Positions 9,313 through 18,012 of a stretch of 64,000 nucleotides of DNA are shown piece after piece (within the stretch, counting starts at the first letter, position 1; the number at the start of each line of letters is the position of its first letter). The notes under the pieces were generated by a model. It saw only the letters and a program-made list of their open reading frames with translations, was not told where the DNA came from and searched no databases. Source of the stretch: an uncultured Gammaproteobacteria bacterium (lineage in GTDB: Bacteria > Pseudomonadota > Gammaproteobacteria > DRLM01); contig CAMYKQ010000051.1 of assembly GCA_947259075.1 (NCBI GenBank), positions 1-64,000 on the forward strand, written 5' to 3'. A program made the translations under genes and the position numbers.

Positions 9313-12198
9313 CTATTTTGCCAATTGCGGCTCACCACCAGGACTCTCACCACGCAACCGCCGTTGCGCCTCCTGATACAGCGGCGAGGCAGGCGAGATA
9401 CGCAGCGCCATGACGCGCGCCTCTTCATGGCGCTGGAGTCGCAGCAACGCCGTCGCCCGCAAGAGACTCACACTGTCTTGCTTCGCGCCCGCCTCGCTAA
9501 TTTTATCCAGGGCGGCCAGCGCCGCCGCCGGCGCATCTTGCGCCAAACGCACACGGGCAATGCCCTCCAACGCCAAATCATTTTCCGGATCCAATTCGCG
9601 CTCGCGCCCATAGGCCGTCAAGGCGCGGGCAAAATCGCGCAGCGCCTCATAGGATGCGCCCAGATAGAAATGGGTACGGGGGCTGTTGCTATCGCGGCGC
9701 AGCGCGTCCTGAAACGCCGTAATTGCCTGCGCGTAGTCGTGACCCATGAATAATTCTTCGCCCAATATTTCATAAGCCTCGGCGCTATCCGCGGTGCGGG
9801 CATAATAACGCGCATAGTCCAGACGCAAGGTTTGATAGTCCGCGGCGAAGCCGGGCGACCTGTCCGCCAAAATGGAATGCCAGCGGCGGGCGTACACGCT
9901 GCGTTTACTGAGCACAATCTCGGCATGCAGGGCCAGGGGCAGGGGCCCCCACTCCGCCGCCGGCGATAATACATCCCGCATTTCGTCAAAATTCATCCGC
10001 GCCAGCAGGCGTTTTTGAAAGCCCGGGAAACCTTTGTTTTTCAGCGCGGCGATCTCGAACTCCAGCGCCGGATAATCCAAGGTATTGAGTGGCGCCGTGC
10101 CATCCTCGATTAAAGACAAGGCATCGGTCGATAACACGCCGTACGGCAGCCATTCAGCGAGCACGCCGTAGCGTTTCAATAGGTGTTCGCGCAGCACGGG
10201 CTGCTCCATGGCGATACGCGGGTGATTTATCTTGAGCGGCGCGGGCGAGCACGCAACGAGATAATAGGCCTCCTTCACATATCCCAACCAACAATGCTCA
10301 AAGACTTCGCCCAGCGTTTTCAAAATAATATCGGCGCCGCGATCGCCCACGCGCGAATCCATCCAGGTGACATAGACGCCATCCGGCGTCAGCCGCTGGC
10401 GCGCCAATTCAAGGAAATCGCGGGTATAGAGTTTGGCGGAACTGAAATAGTGCGGACTGGTGACGGTATTGAGTATTAAGGAATAGGGCTGATCGCTAGT
10501 CTTGATGTAATGGATACCATCATCATGAATGATATTCGCCCGCGGCGATTCATATACTTTGAAATTGTACTCCGCCAAACGCCAGAGATTGGCGATAACC
10601 AGCGGATTGATCTCCACCGCATCGGTGTGTTCGAACAATAAATCCACGGCGCCCGCACTGGCGCCGCTCCCCGCCCCCAAGACCAAGGCATTGTCCGTGC
10701 GCGGCGCCAGCATGGCGGAAAAGGCGCCGACAAGTTGTTCCGCCGGGCTGTTGAGATAAAAACTCACGTAACCATTAAGAAAGAAAAACTCATTGCCATC
10801 GGCCGATTTATTGAGCGCGAAAACATCGCGCTGCCCTTTAAAGACCTTAACTTCCCGCAACTGTTCGCGCTTTTTTTCCAGCCCGGCGGACGAGGTGAAC
10901 GCCGCGTGACTCACATATAATAAACGCTCATCCCAGCGGGTCTGCTGCAAACCCACGGCGCACAGCGCCATCACGGTGACGCCCAGCACGGCGCGGGCGC
11001 GCCCACGTAAATAAATCAACGCCGCCAGCGCGCTGAAGGCGAAGGCCACCAAGATAATCACGCCGAAATCCAGTGACGGGTGCAGCACCAGAATCATTAA
11101 CAAAAAACCGCAGGCATTGGCCAGGGATGACAGGAACAACAACTGCCCCGACTCACGGGCGACATGCCTTTCCTCGGTCATCAAGGCCGGCACGGTGGCG
11201 CCGAAGCTCACCACCAACGGCGCCGCCAGCAAGAATAAAAACGCGAGCTTCAAGGCCGTCACCGCCAAATGGCTGTCCTGCGCCAAGGGATAGATATGCG
11301 CGTACCAGGCGCTGATCTGATCGAACAAGCCGATCGCCCAAATCAATCCCGCCAAATTGATTCCCAGCACGGCGGTGAAACTTAAACGCCAGCGTTTGAC
11401 CATCGCGGCGCCCAAGGCGATGCCGAACAAGACGACGGCCAGCAGCAGGGCGAAGGTCTCGCGGAAGGGGCCGATCACGAACTCGGCCACCGAGAGCAGC
11501 CATAACTGGAATACCGCCGATGCCACGCTCACCAAGGCCAGCGCGATAAGGCTGCGCTTGGGACAGGGATGAAACTGCTCCGCCGGGGGCGGGTCTCGGC
11601 GCAAGGCGGGAAAGGCGAAAAATAAGATCACGCCGGCGAGGCTATTGAGCAGGGCGGTAAACAACACGGTCTGCTCCAAACCCAGCAATCGCAGCAGGCC
11701 GAATTCCATGACCAGCACCGTCAACGCGGCGCCCAGGCTGTGTAATCCATAGGCGCGCGCAAAGGCTTTACCCGGCCATATGCGCGCCAGATAACCGGCG
11801 TAAAGCGGCAATGCCGCGCCCACTAAAAATGCCGGAGCGCTTAATAACAGCACGCATTGCGCAAGCTGCCCCGCCAAGGACTGGCCGAACATGGCGCCGC
11901 TGGCGTAGAGCCAAGCCTCCACATGATTCATGCCCAGTGCGAATGCGGCAGCATAAATGCCGACACCCAGCTCGATGAGCCAGAGATGGGGCCACAAGCG
12001 ATGGGCATACCAGGTGCCCGCGCCGATACCCAGCAGAAAGGTTAACAATACCGAGGCGCTGACCAGCCACTGGTCACCGATAAGATTCCCGAGCAGCCGC
12101 GCGTACAGCACTTCATAAGCGATGCCAGCGAAGCCGGATAACAACAGGAGCACGGCGAAGATCAGGCGAGTAAGACCGCGATTCATAACAAAGCCCAT
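9313..12198 (-). CDS. MFS / spermidine-synthase-like / TPR fusion protein
   Basis: With the start at 12198 the product has 961 residues. About twelve hydrophobic segments, beginning LIFAVLLLLSGFAGIAYEVLY, form an MFS-like half (about 1-440). A spermidine-synthase-like Rossmann domain follows (VLGAGSGASAG, AVEINPLVI, HDDGIHYI). The C-terminal 150 residues contain TPR repeats (AITAFQDALRRDSNSPRTHFYLGASYEAL). An ATG at 12264 is possible but adds 22 polar residues; at 12198 a GGAGA sits just upstream and the first membrane segment starts soon after. The fused MFS/spermidine-synthase family is widespread and mostly uncharacterised. The Asp pair of true polyamine aminopropyltransferases is not clear (LILNTVTSPHY at the catalytic position), so polyamine synthesis is unproven. 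The gene is downstream of, and codirectional with, the beta-CASP operon. Confidence 0.85.
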   Translation of the reverse strand: MGFVMNRGLTRLIFAVLLLLSGFAGIAYEVLYARLLGNLIGDQWLVSASVLLTFLLGIGAGTWYAHRLWPHLWLIELGVGIYAAAFALGMNHVEAWLYASGAMFGQSLAGQLAQCVLLLSAPAFLVGAALPLYAGYLARIWPGKAFARAYGLHSLGAALTVLVMEFGLLRLLGLEQTVLFTALLNSLAGVILFFAFPALRRDPPPAEQFHPCPKRSLIALALVSVASAVFQLWLLSVAEFVIGPFRETFALLLAVVLFGIALGAAMVKRWRLSFTAVLGINLAGLIWAIGLFDQISAWYAHIYPLAQDSHLAVTALKLAFLFLLAAPLVVSFGATVPALMTEERHVARESGQLLFLSSLANACGFLLMILVLHPSLDFGVIILVAFAFSALAALIYLRGRARAVLGVTVMALCAVGLQQTRWDERLLYVSHAAFTSSAGLEKKREQLREVKVFKGQRDVFALNKSADGNEFFFLNGYVSFYLNSPAEQLVGAFSAMLAPRTDNALVLGAGSGASAGAVDLLFEHTDAVEINPLVIANLWRLAEYNFKVYESPRANIIHDDGIHYIKTSDQPYSLILNTVTSPHYFSSAKLYTRDFLELARQRLTPDGVYVTWMDSRVGDRGADIILKTLGEVFEHCWLGYVKEAYYLVACSPAPLKINHPRIAMEQPVLREHLLKRYGVLAEWLPYGVLSTDALSLIEDGTAPLNTLDYPALEFEIAALKNKGFPGFQKRLLARMNFDEMRDVLSPAAEWGPLPLALHAEIVLSKRSVYARRWHSILADRSPGFAADYQTLRLDYARYYARTADSAEAYEILGEELFMGHDYAQAITAFQDALRRDSNSPRTHFYLGASYEALRDFARALTAYGRERELDPENDLALEGIARVRLAQDAPAAALAALDKISEAGAKQDSVSLLRATALLRLQRHEEARVMALRISPASPLYQEAQRRLRGESPGGEPQLAK

Positions 12199-12408
12199 GG
12201 GCTCTCCATTCAACATAAAATCACGCGTCCGGGCGGCCATGGCGCGCACAACGACACCGGACAACTTTTATCCCTGACGCCGCTATTCCCTGCAGGTCTA
12301 AATTGATGTGCGCGTCTGAAATTTAATTTTTCATTAATCTATAGACGCGAGATAACCAGCCTCACCCAGCGACACGTGAACACCTACGCCGCCAGCGCAC
12401 GCGCGCCA

Positions 12409-13815
12409 TCACGACTCGTTCATATTAACGAGATCGATCTGCGCGCCCGCCGCGGGCTGGAAGACGCGCCGCACCCCGGCGCCCGTCAAACGCGCCGCGA
12501 ACGCGCCCATCGCGTTCGCCTCGCCATGCACCAAAGCCACCGGCGGCCGCTCCGCGAAAGCGGCGTACCACTCCGCGAGACCATTGCAATCAGCATGCGC
12601 GGAAAAGCCGCCTATGGTTTGCACCTTCGCCGCGACGCGGATGGACTCACCCCAGAGCTTGATGGTATCGGCGCCGTCGACCAAGGCACGCCCCAAGGTG
12701 CCCTGCGCCTGATACCCGACGATCAGCACACGATTCTTGGCACGCCAAATATTGTGTTTGAAGTGATGACGGATGCGGCCGCCCTCGCACATGCCGCTGC
12801 CGGCGATGATGATGGCGCCGGACTCGATACGGTTAATGCGCATGGATTGCTGCGCGGTACGGCTCATATGCAGATTCGGCAGATCGAATAGACCACCCTT
12901 ATGCTCATGTTCCGCGGTCGCTTCACGATCATAGAGCGCGGCGTGACGGCTGTAGGTGGTCGTGGCTGCAATCGCCATGGGGCTATCGAGAAAGATCGTC
13001 CACCGCTCTAAATTCCAGCGCTGGTAATTGCGCTTGAAGGCGTAGAGTAACTCTTGGGTCCGCCCTACCGCGAAGGCCGGAATTAAAATATTGCCGCGCG
13101 CCTGGGTGGCCACGGAGAAGATTTCATCCATCTCAGCCCATGTCGCCTCCCAGGAACGGTGAGCGCGATCACCGTAGGTGCTCTCCATGATGACGAGATC
13201 GGCCTCGCTCAACTTGACCGGGTCGCGCAAGATCGGCGCGCCTTTGTGGCCGAGATCGCCGCTGAACACCAGCTTACGTTGCACGCCGCCTTCCTCCAGC
13301 CACATCTCGACGATGGCGGAACCGAGGATGTGACCAGCATCCTGGAAACGGATCTTCACGCCTTTAGTGATCTCGATGATCTCATCGTAGTCCACCGCGC
13401 GAAAATGACGCAGCGCCGCCTGCGCGTCTTTTACCGTATACAAGGGCTCTAGCAAAGGCAGGTGTTTACGCTGGCGTTTGCGATTATCCCATTCGACGTC
13501 TTTTTCGTTGAGAAAACCGGCGTCCTTGAGCATGATGCGCGCCAGGTCGCGGCTGGCGCGCTGGGTGTACACCGGGCCGCGATAACCCGAGTTGAACAGC
13601 AAAGGTAAACGGCCGGAATGATCGAGATGGGCATGGGTTAACACCACGGCGTCGATTTTTTCAGGATTGAAGGGGAAAGGATCGCGGTTGCGGGCTTCGT
13701 CTGAATGCGAGCCTTGAATCAAGCCACATTCCACCAAGACGTGCCGGCCCGCCGCCTCCACCAGAAAACACGACCCCGTCACCTCACGCGCCGCGCCCAG
13801 AAAATGTATCTTCAA
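12409..13815 (-). CDS. MBL-fold beta-CASP metallohydrolase (RNA-processing type)
   Basis: The 468-residue protein has the metallo-beta-lactamase motif HAHLDH (His61, His63, Asp65, His66), a later GHILGSA and SGDLG segment for the remaining metal ligands, a beta-CASP insert (MESTYGDRAH, AFAVGRTQELL), and the C-terminal VQTIGGFSAHAD and PVALVHGE motifs. This is the layout of bacterial and archaeal CPSF-like ribonucleases, so RNA endo- or exonuclease activity with two Zn ions is likely by family. Its start codon overlaps the stop of the upstream TPR gene by four bases, indicating translational coupling. It has no signal peptide and acts in the cytoplasm. Confidence 0.9.
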   Translation of the reverse strand: MKIHFLGAAREVTGSCFLVEAAGRHVLVECGLIQGSHSDEARNRDPFPFNPEKIDAVVLTHAHLDHSGRLPLLFNSGYRGPVYTQRASRDLARIMLKDAGFLNEKDVEWDNRKRQRKHLPLLEPLYTVKDAQAALRHFRAVDYDEIIEITKGVKIRFQDAGHILGSAIVEMWLEEGGVQRKLVFSGDLGHKGAPILRDPVKLSEADLVIMESTYGDRAHRSWEATWAEMDEIFSVATQARGNILIPAFAVGRTQELLYAFKRNYQRWNLERWTIFLDSPMAIAATTTYSRHAALYDREATAEHEHKGGLFDLPNLHMSRTAQQSMRINRIESGAIIIAGSGMCEGGRIRHHFKHNIWRAKNRVLIVGYQAQGTLGRALVDGADTIKLWGESIRVAAKVQTIGGFSAHADCNGLAEWYAAFAERPPVALVHGEANAMGAFAARLTGAGVRRVFQPAAGAQIDLVNMNES

Positions 13816-14426
13816 GGTAATTCCTTTCCCGCATCACGCGACTGGGCGGGCAAGGTGCGCAGCACCGCATCCAATTGCGCTATCGCCTGCTGATATTGGT
13901 GAAAAACGCTTAAGGCTTTTTCATTATAACGCGCCTCTACCTGCGCATCCTCTCTGACCTGATAACGATGTAGGGCATCCTGCAAGCGCGCGCGCTGACC
14001 TTCGAGCAACATTCGCGCCGAGGCGGGCTGCCCCTTCTCCAAATACATTTGAGCCAGGGTGATCGTCGCGGGATACCACAAGGCATCCATATCAATTAGC
14101 CCCATCAACACCCCCTCGGATTCAGCGCGCTCACCGAGCATATAGAGGCTGTTGGCATACAGGTAACGCGCCTCCTGCGTATAGGGGTCGATCGCGAGAG
14201 ACTGCTCCAGATAACGGCGCGCGGCCTCGGGATCACTCTCCTTAACCAAGGACCGCTTGGCACGTTCCAGCAATACCTTTTCATGACCCTGCCCACTGAT
14301 CTGACCTTTAATATAGAGGGGAAGCTGCGTCCATGCCCAGTGCAATTCCTGACGATTCAACACGGCCGTTAGCGCCACCGCGGCGTACACCAGCGCCACC
14401 GTCAGCCCAAGTCTAATAAGTCGCAA
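13812..14426 (-). CDS. Membrane-anchored TPR protein
   Basis: A short protein (204 residues from TTG 14426) with one N-terminal membrane segment (LGLTVALVYAAVALTAVL) followed by TPR-like helices (EAARRYLEQSLAIDPYTQEARYLYANSLYMLG) and a coiled C-terminus. The TTG has a strong GGGGAGAG just upstream and overlaps the preceding gene by only 14 bases. ATG codons at 14450 and 14462 lie deeper in that gene and lack a good site, though they remain possible. It sits between a phosphatidylserine decarboxylase-like gene and the beta-CASP gene with overlaps on both sides. A scaffold role for those two products at the membrane is inference. Confidence 0.75.
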   Translation of the reverse strand: MRLIRLGLTVALVYAAVALTAVLNRQELHWAWTQLPLYIKGQISGQGHEKVLLERAKRSLVKESDPEAARRYLEQSLAIDPYTQEARYLYANSLYMLGERAESEGVLMGLIDMDALWYPATITLAQMYLEKGQPASARMLLEGQRARLQDALHRYQVREDAQVEARYNEKALSVFHQYQQAIAQLDAVLRTLPAQSRDAGKELP

Positions 14427-15207
14427 GAGTACTCTCCCCCGCGTAGACATAATCACCGACATCCACGGTGATCTTCAGTGTTGGGCTGGCTTCGATGAGC
14501 ACATCGGTCTGAGAACCCCAGGTGATCATGCCTAGCTTCTCACCCGTGGCGAGACGCTGCCCCTCACGCACCCAGGTTAGAATGCGCCCGACGTAATAGT
14601 CGGCGATGCGGGTAACGTAAATATAACCACCGCGCGCATCACGGATGGCCAAGGTCTCGCGCGCGCTTTTCAAGATGTAGTCAGCATCGTCTTCGATAGC
14701 GTAAGGGGCAAGACCTAGAAATTTCTTCAACGACACCCAGCCCGGGATGAGCTGGCCGAGGATGATCCGCGTTTCCGCTCGGGTCATATCCAGATGCGGG
14801 CCGTTATACACGGTTTGCTGCACCAGCTCCCCCGCCAGCGGCACGCGGTTGATATGCACGCCCTGGGTGTTCATATAAATACCGATCAAATAACCATCTC
14901 GCACCGCGCGTTGCGGCTGGGCGCGCAGATGGTAATCCACCGGTACCGCGACCCCGCGCTTCACGATCTCGGGTATGACCCCGTCACGCACGCGCCTGAC
15001 GTAGAGCACCGTGCCATCCGCCGGGGCGACCATGACCTGGCCTAAGGGAATGTGGCGCTCGGGGTCTTTGACGAACGCGGAATAAACATGGTCCGTGACG
15101 GTGCTCAGGCGCAACAGCACGAAAACCGCCGTCAAGCCGAGCACGCCCAGCCCCGCCATTAAATATAGAAGGTATCGGATACGACGGTGTTTTTTAGTTT
15201 CTGACAT
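14413..15207 (-). CDS. Phosphatidylserine decarboxylase-like membrane protein
   Basis: The 264-residue protein has one membrane segment (about 11-33) and then a PSD-type domain. The family's three key sites are visible: APADG (Asp64), GVHINR (His118) and WGSQ (Ser232), the Gly-Ser self-cleavage site that makes the pyruvoyl group. PSD enzymes convert phosphatidylserine to phosphatidylethanolamine and are cut into beta and alpha chains at that Ser. The site reads GSQ instead of the usual GST, closer to the short archaeal or type II forms. It heads a three-gene run with overlapping ends (TPR protein, beta-CASP hydrolase). It could be a second PSD or an enzyme acting on another decarboxylated head group. 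Confidence 0.75.
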   Translation of the reverse strand: MSETKKHRRIRYLLYLMAGLGVLGLTAVFVLLRLSTVTDHVYSAFVKDPERHIPLGQVMVAPADGTVLYVRRVRDGVIPEIVKRGVAVPVDYHLRAQPQRAVRDGYLIGIYMNTQGVHINRVPLAGELVQQTVYNGPHLDMTRAETRIILGQLIPGWVSLKKFLGLAPYAIEDDADYILKSARETLAIRDARGGYIYVTRIADYYVGRILTWVREGQRLATGEKLGMITWGSQTDVLIEASPTLKITVDVGDYVYAGESTLATY

Positions 15208-15568
15208 GCTTGCGCCGGACCCCGATTATTGCCGTCCTGGCGCGCGTTTTCTTCTAACGCCGGTTAACAACTGCAAGAACATATCAAGGCCCGCTATAAA
15301 AAGCAAAATCCCGCGGCCCGGTACTGCCATGGAAGACGGCGAAGCGTCCGCCGCGAACTGCGGCCATCTTAAATCGGGTGAGGGCCAAGCCGCCGCGGGC
15401 GCGCCTTGCATCGAACCACGCTCCATTCAGACGCGGCGGCGCGCCGCTTCTTGCAGCAAACATGAATCCGCAGCACCAGCGGCGCGTGGATTACCCGTGG
15501 CCAGCCATGGCGGTTTACAACGCGGAAAATCGACGGCATTTAATGCCCGCCATTCCAATCCGGCTCGC
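15208..15568. other. Intergenic region without a recognisable gene
   Basis: About 360 bases between two minus-strand genes. Small open frames on both strands have no ribosome binding sites and no family resemblance. It should contain the promoter of the PSD-like operon, but I see no clear -35/-10 pair. Confidence 0.5.
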
Positions 15569-17176
15569 CTACCACAGGGGCTGTTCGCTAACAGCGCTGG
15601 TGGTGGTGATGCGCGACAATGAACCATTCACCTGGGTATTAGCGATGAAGATATCGGTGGTTTGCGGACTCGTCAGTGAACCGCCCGCGCCGATCACGGC
15701 ATCACCGATGCCGTTGAAGAAAATATCGGTGACATCAGCGGGGATGGAACCCAAGACGGCGGTGCGCGCATGTGTCGCGGCAGCGTAAGCGGAGATAGTG
15801 CCGTTGGCGAAGAACAAGCTGGGGTTGTTATACCCCTCCAATAAGAAAAGTTTGTTGGCCTGGGTTTTCTTGGACACATCGACCGTGGCATGCAGTGACT
15901 GCCCCCACCACAAGGCGCCGTTGTACTGCGCGACGGCGCTGCCGTCCTCGCGCACGACGTAAGAAATTAAACTGTTCGATGTGCCCGCCGTGTAATAGAT
16001 CAAATCCGCGGCGGTCACCACCTTCACCCCTTCGATGCCCGAGAATATCCGCTGCGCGCTGCCGCCGGCCTTGGCGATGCGATTGAGCGTCGTCTGCAAC
16101 GTGTTGCTATCGCGCCATGAATAAATCACATAGGCATCGGTCAAATTCAATGTCAGCCCATCACTGCCGACATTGCCTTGCGTCACCAGCGAAGCGGCGG
16201 GCGCGCTGCCGTCCAGCGGCAGTTTATAGATGCTGCCGCCGTCGGTAAAAAATAAGTCGCCGCCGTCACTCTGATAGGCACCCGCCGCCGCGCTGGAATA
16301 ATGGTGCAACGGTGAGGACAAGGCGCCGCTCGCGGCGTCATAGCTATACAAATCATCATCGACGCGGATGATGACGCGCTGATTGCTGATCGCGACGATG
16401 AACGACACCGCGTTACTGAACGCGATTAACGGCGCCGGCGCGGCGAAGCTGGCGTCGTATTTATAGAGCACGCCCCCCGCGGTGCCGAGCCAGCCGGTGA
16501 CCGCGCCGCTGACATCACTACCGATGTCTATCACCGGTTTTGCCGCGCTCAGCGGCGCGTCGAATTCGCTCATGCCGAGACGGACGATTTTCCAGACATT
16601 GTCGCTGGCGGTGTTGCAGTTACCGTCCGCGCCGCCCAGTTCATACACATAAGCGGTGTTGTCATGATCGGCCAAATCGTCACCGACGAAGCTGCTGCAA
16701 AGAGTGGCGGCCAGCGTCTCGCTCGATACGCGCACGGGAACGGGCACGCCGCTGCTCAAGGCGCTCACCTTCCACAACTTGCCATCTCGCGCATAAACCA
16801 CGCTGCGCACCGATAAGCCCGACACCCGGGTCGGCGAATCTTGCTGCCCGGAAAGCGCGGTGCGCGCGCCCGAAATCGCCTGACTCTCCACCACGATGGG
16901 CGAGGCCGGATTATTGGGGTCGATCGCGATCAAGGAACCTTGATAAAAGAGATAAAACGCGGTTGGCGAAGCGCCCGTGCTACCGCCGCCATTGCCGCTA
17001 CCACCACCAGACCCCGCGCCCGCGCCACCCTTGCCGCTGCCACACCCGGCCGCCTGCATAGTGAACACGATCGCAAACAATACCATGGCGCCCCGGCGCA
17101 ACACCGAGCCCAAGCTCAACCCATGCAGGGAACAAGCCCGCCCGCGCAATATAGTTAGCGTATTTTCTCGCCGCAT
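15569..17176 (-). CDS. Large lipoprotein with beta-propeller-like repeats
   Basis: From the ATG at 17176 the product has 535 residues. It has a lipoprotein signal ending in AAGC, then a flexible Gly/Ser-rich linker (GSGKGGAGAGSGGGSGNGGGS). The remaining ~450 residues carry repeated short beta segments with D-G-x-L/I-Y and SYDAASG-type turns (GKLWKVSAL, DDLYSYDAASGAL, GGSIYKLPLDGSAP), like a beta-propeller. An upstream ATG at 17302 would add an arginine-rich leader that spoils the signal, so I reject it. The protein is probably an outer-membrane-attached binding protein. I cannot assign a ligand, and neighbours give no hint. Confidence 0.7.
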   Translation of the reverse strand: MRRENTLTILRGRACSLHGLSLGSVLRRGAMVLFAIVFTMQAAGCGSGKGGAGAGSGGGSGNGGGSTGASPTAFYLFYQGSLIAIDPNNPASPIVVESQAISGARTALSGQQDSPTRVSGLSVRSVVYARDGKLWKVSALSSGVPVPVRVSSETLAATLCSSFVGDDLADHDNTAYVYELGGADGNCNTASDNVWKIVRLGMSEFDAPLSAAKPVIDIGSDVSGAVTGWLGTAGGVLYKYDASFAAPAPLIAFSNAVSFIVAISNQRVIIRVDDDLYSYDAASGALSSPLHHYSSAAAGAYQSDGGDLFFTDGGSIYKLPLDGSAPAASLVTQGNVGSDGLTLNLTDAYVIYSWRDSNTLQTTLNRIAKAGGSAQRIFSGIEGVKVVTAADLIYYTAGTSNSLISYVVREDGSAVAQYNGALWWGQSLHATVDVSKKTQANKLFLLEGYNNPSLFFANGTISAYAAATHARTAVLGSIPADVTDIFFNGIGDAVIGAGGSLTSPQTTDIFIANTQVNGSLSRITTTSAVSEQPLW

Positions 17177-17389
17177 ACTTCGAGCTTTCCACCGATACCG
17201 CGCCCTGCCAGGGCGACGGCCACGGCGTGGTCTAGTAAACCACGCTGCCTCATTCAATACACTAGATCGGCAAATACCAGGCGTTCTGAAAGACCGCGTC
17301 AAACTGAAGGCGGCTGCACGGAGAAAGGATTTACGCTAAGACGGTGGCCTGCGGCTGCGCCCGCCTATGCTTGATATGCTTGATGTGAT

Positions 17390-17412
17390 GTGGCCAGCAC
17401 GGGACTGGCCAC
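17390..17412. terminator. Stem-loop downstream of the CopD-like gene
   Basis: GTGGCCAG (17390-17397) pairs perfectly with CTGGCCAC (17405-17412) around a 7-base loop, just past the stop of the minus-strand gene. There is no clear U-tract, so it may be a factor-dependent end or an RNA-stabilising hairpin. Confidence 0.4.
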
Positions 17413-17423
17413 GGTCTATATAA

Positions 17424-17885
17424 CTAAAACGAAAAAAACCGGCCAGCGGCGCCGACCGTGACTACGAGTAAACCCAAGGACAGATTAAGCCCCACCAGCT
17501 GCCGGATGCGCGCCAAGTGTTGCCCGCCCGCCGCCCAATCCTGAGCGGCCACCGCCGCCTTCAAACCGCGGAAAGGGGCGAAGAAGACATGGGCGAAAAT
17601 CAGCATCATCAACAAACCCATACCTTGCATGATATGCAGATACACCGGCGCCCCGGCCATGCCGCCGAAGAGGGTGAACAGCATGCCGTAACCGCTGAGC
17701 AGCAAGCCCGCGACCGCCATCCACACCCAAGGAAAGAAACGCGCCAGCACCCCCGCCCACAAGCTTAGCCGCAACGGCGCGTCTAGAATTTCAAGCGCTA
17801 CGGGACGCAACACCATATAGGCGAAAAACATCCCTCCCACCCATACCACGGCGGACACAAGATGCAAAATCAGGGCGGAGACCAT
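17424..17885 (-). CDS. CopD-family membrane protein
   Basis: The 153-residue protein has four membrane segments (HLVSAVVWVGGMFFAYMVL, FPWVWMAVAGLLLSGYGML, IMQGMGLLMMLIFAHVFF and a last one near the C-terminus). The pattern HL-x-x-A-x-WVGG near the start and HVFFAP in the third helix is that of the CopD/DUF-type integral membrane family, whose His residues may bind copper or haem. AGAAGGA about 10 bases upstream of ATG 17885 supports this start over one at 17999. No copC or other copper gene is adjacent, so a copper role is only a family-level suggestion. Confidence 0.75.
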   Translation of the reverse strand: MVSALILHLVSAVVWVGGMFFAYMVLRPVALEILDAPLRLSLWAGVLARFFPWVWMAVAGLLLSGYGMLFTLFGGMAGAPVYLHIMQGMGLLMMLIFAHVFFAPFRGLKAAVAAQDWAAGGQHLARIRQLVGLNLSLGLLVVTVGAAGRFFSF

Positions 17886-18012
17886 GTGCGTTTTTCCTTC
17901 TCGTATAAAAATATGCGATACAGGCGCGCAGCCTACTCCGTCGAACTCCGCGCGGCAAGCGGCGCGGCTATCACCATGAACTATCCGCGCGGGCAACATG
18001 AAAACGGCTGGA

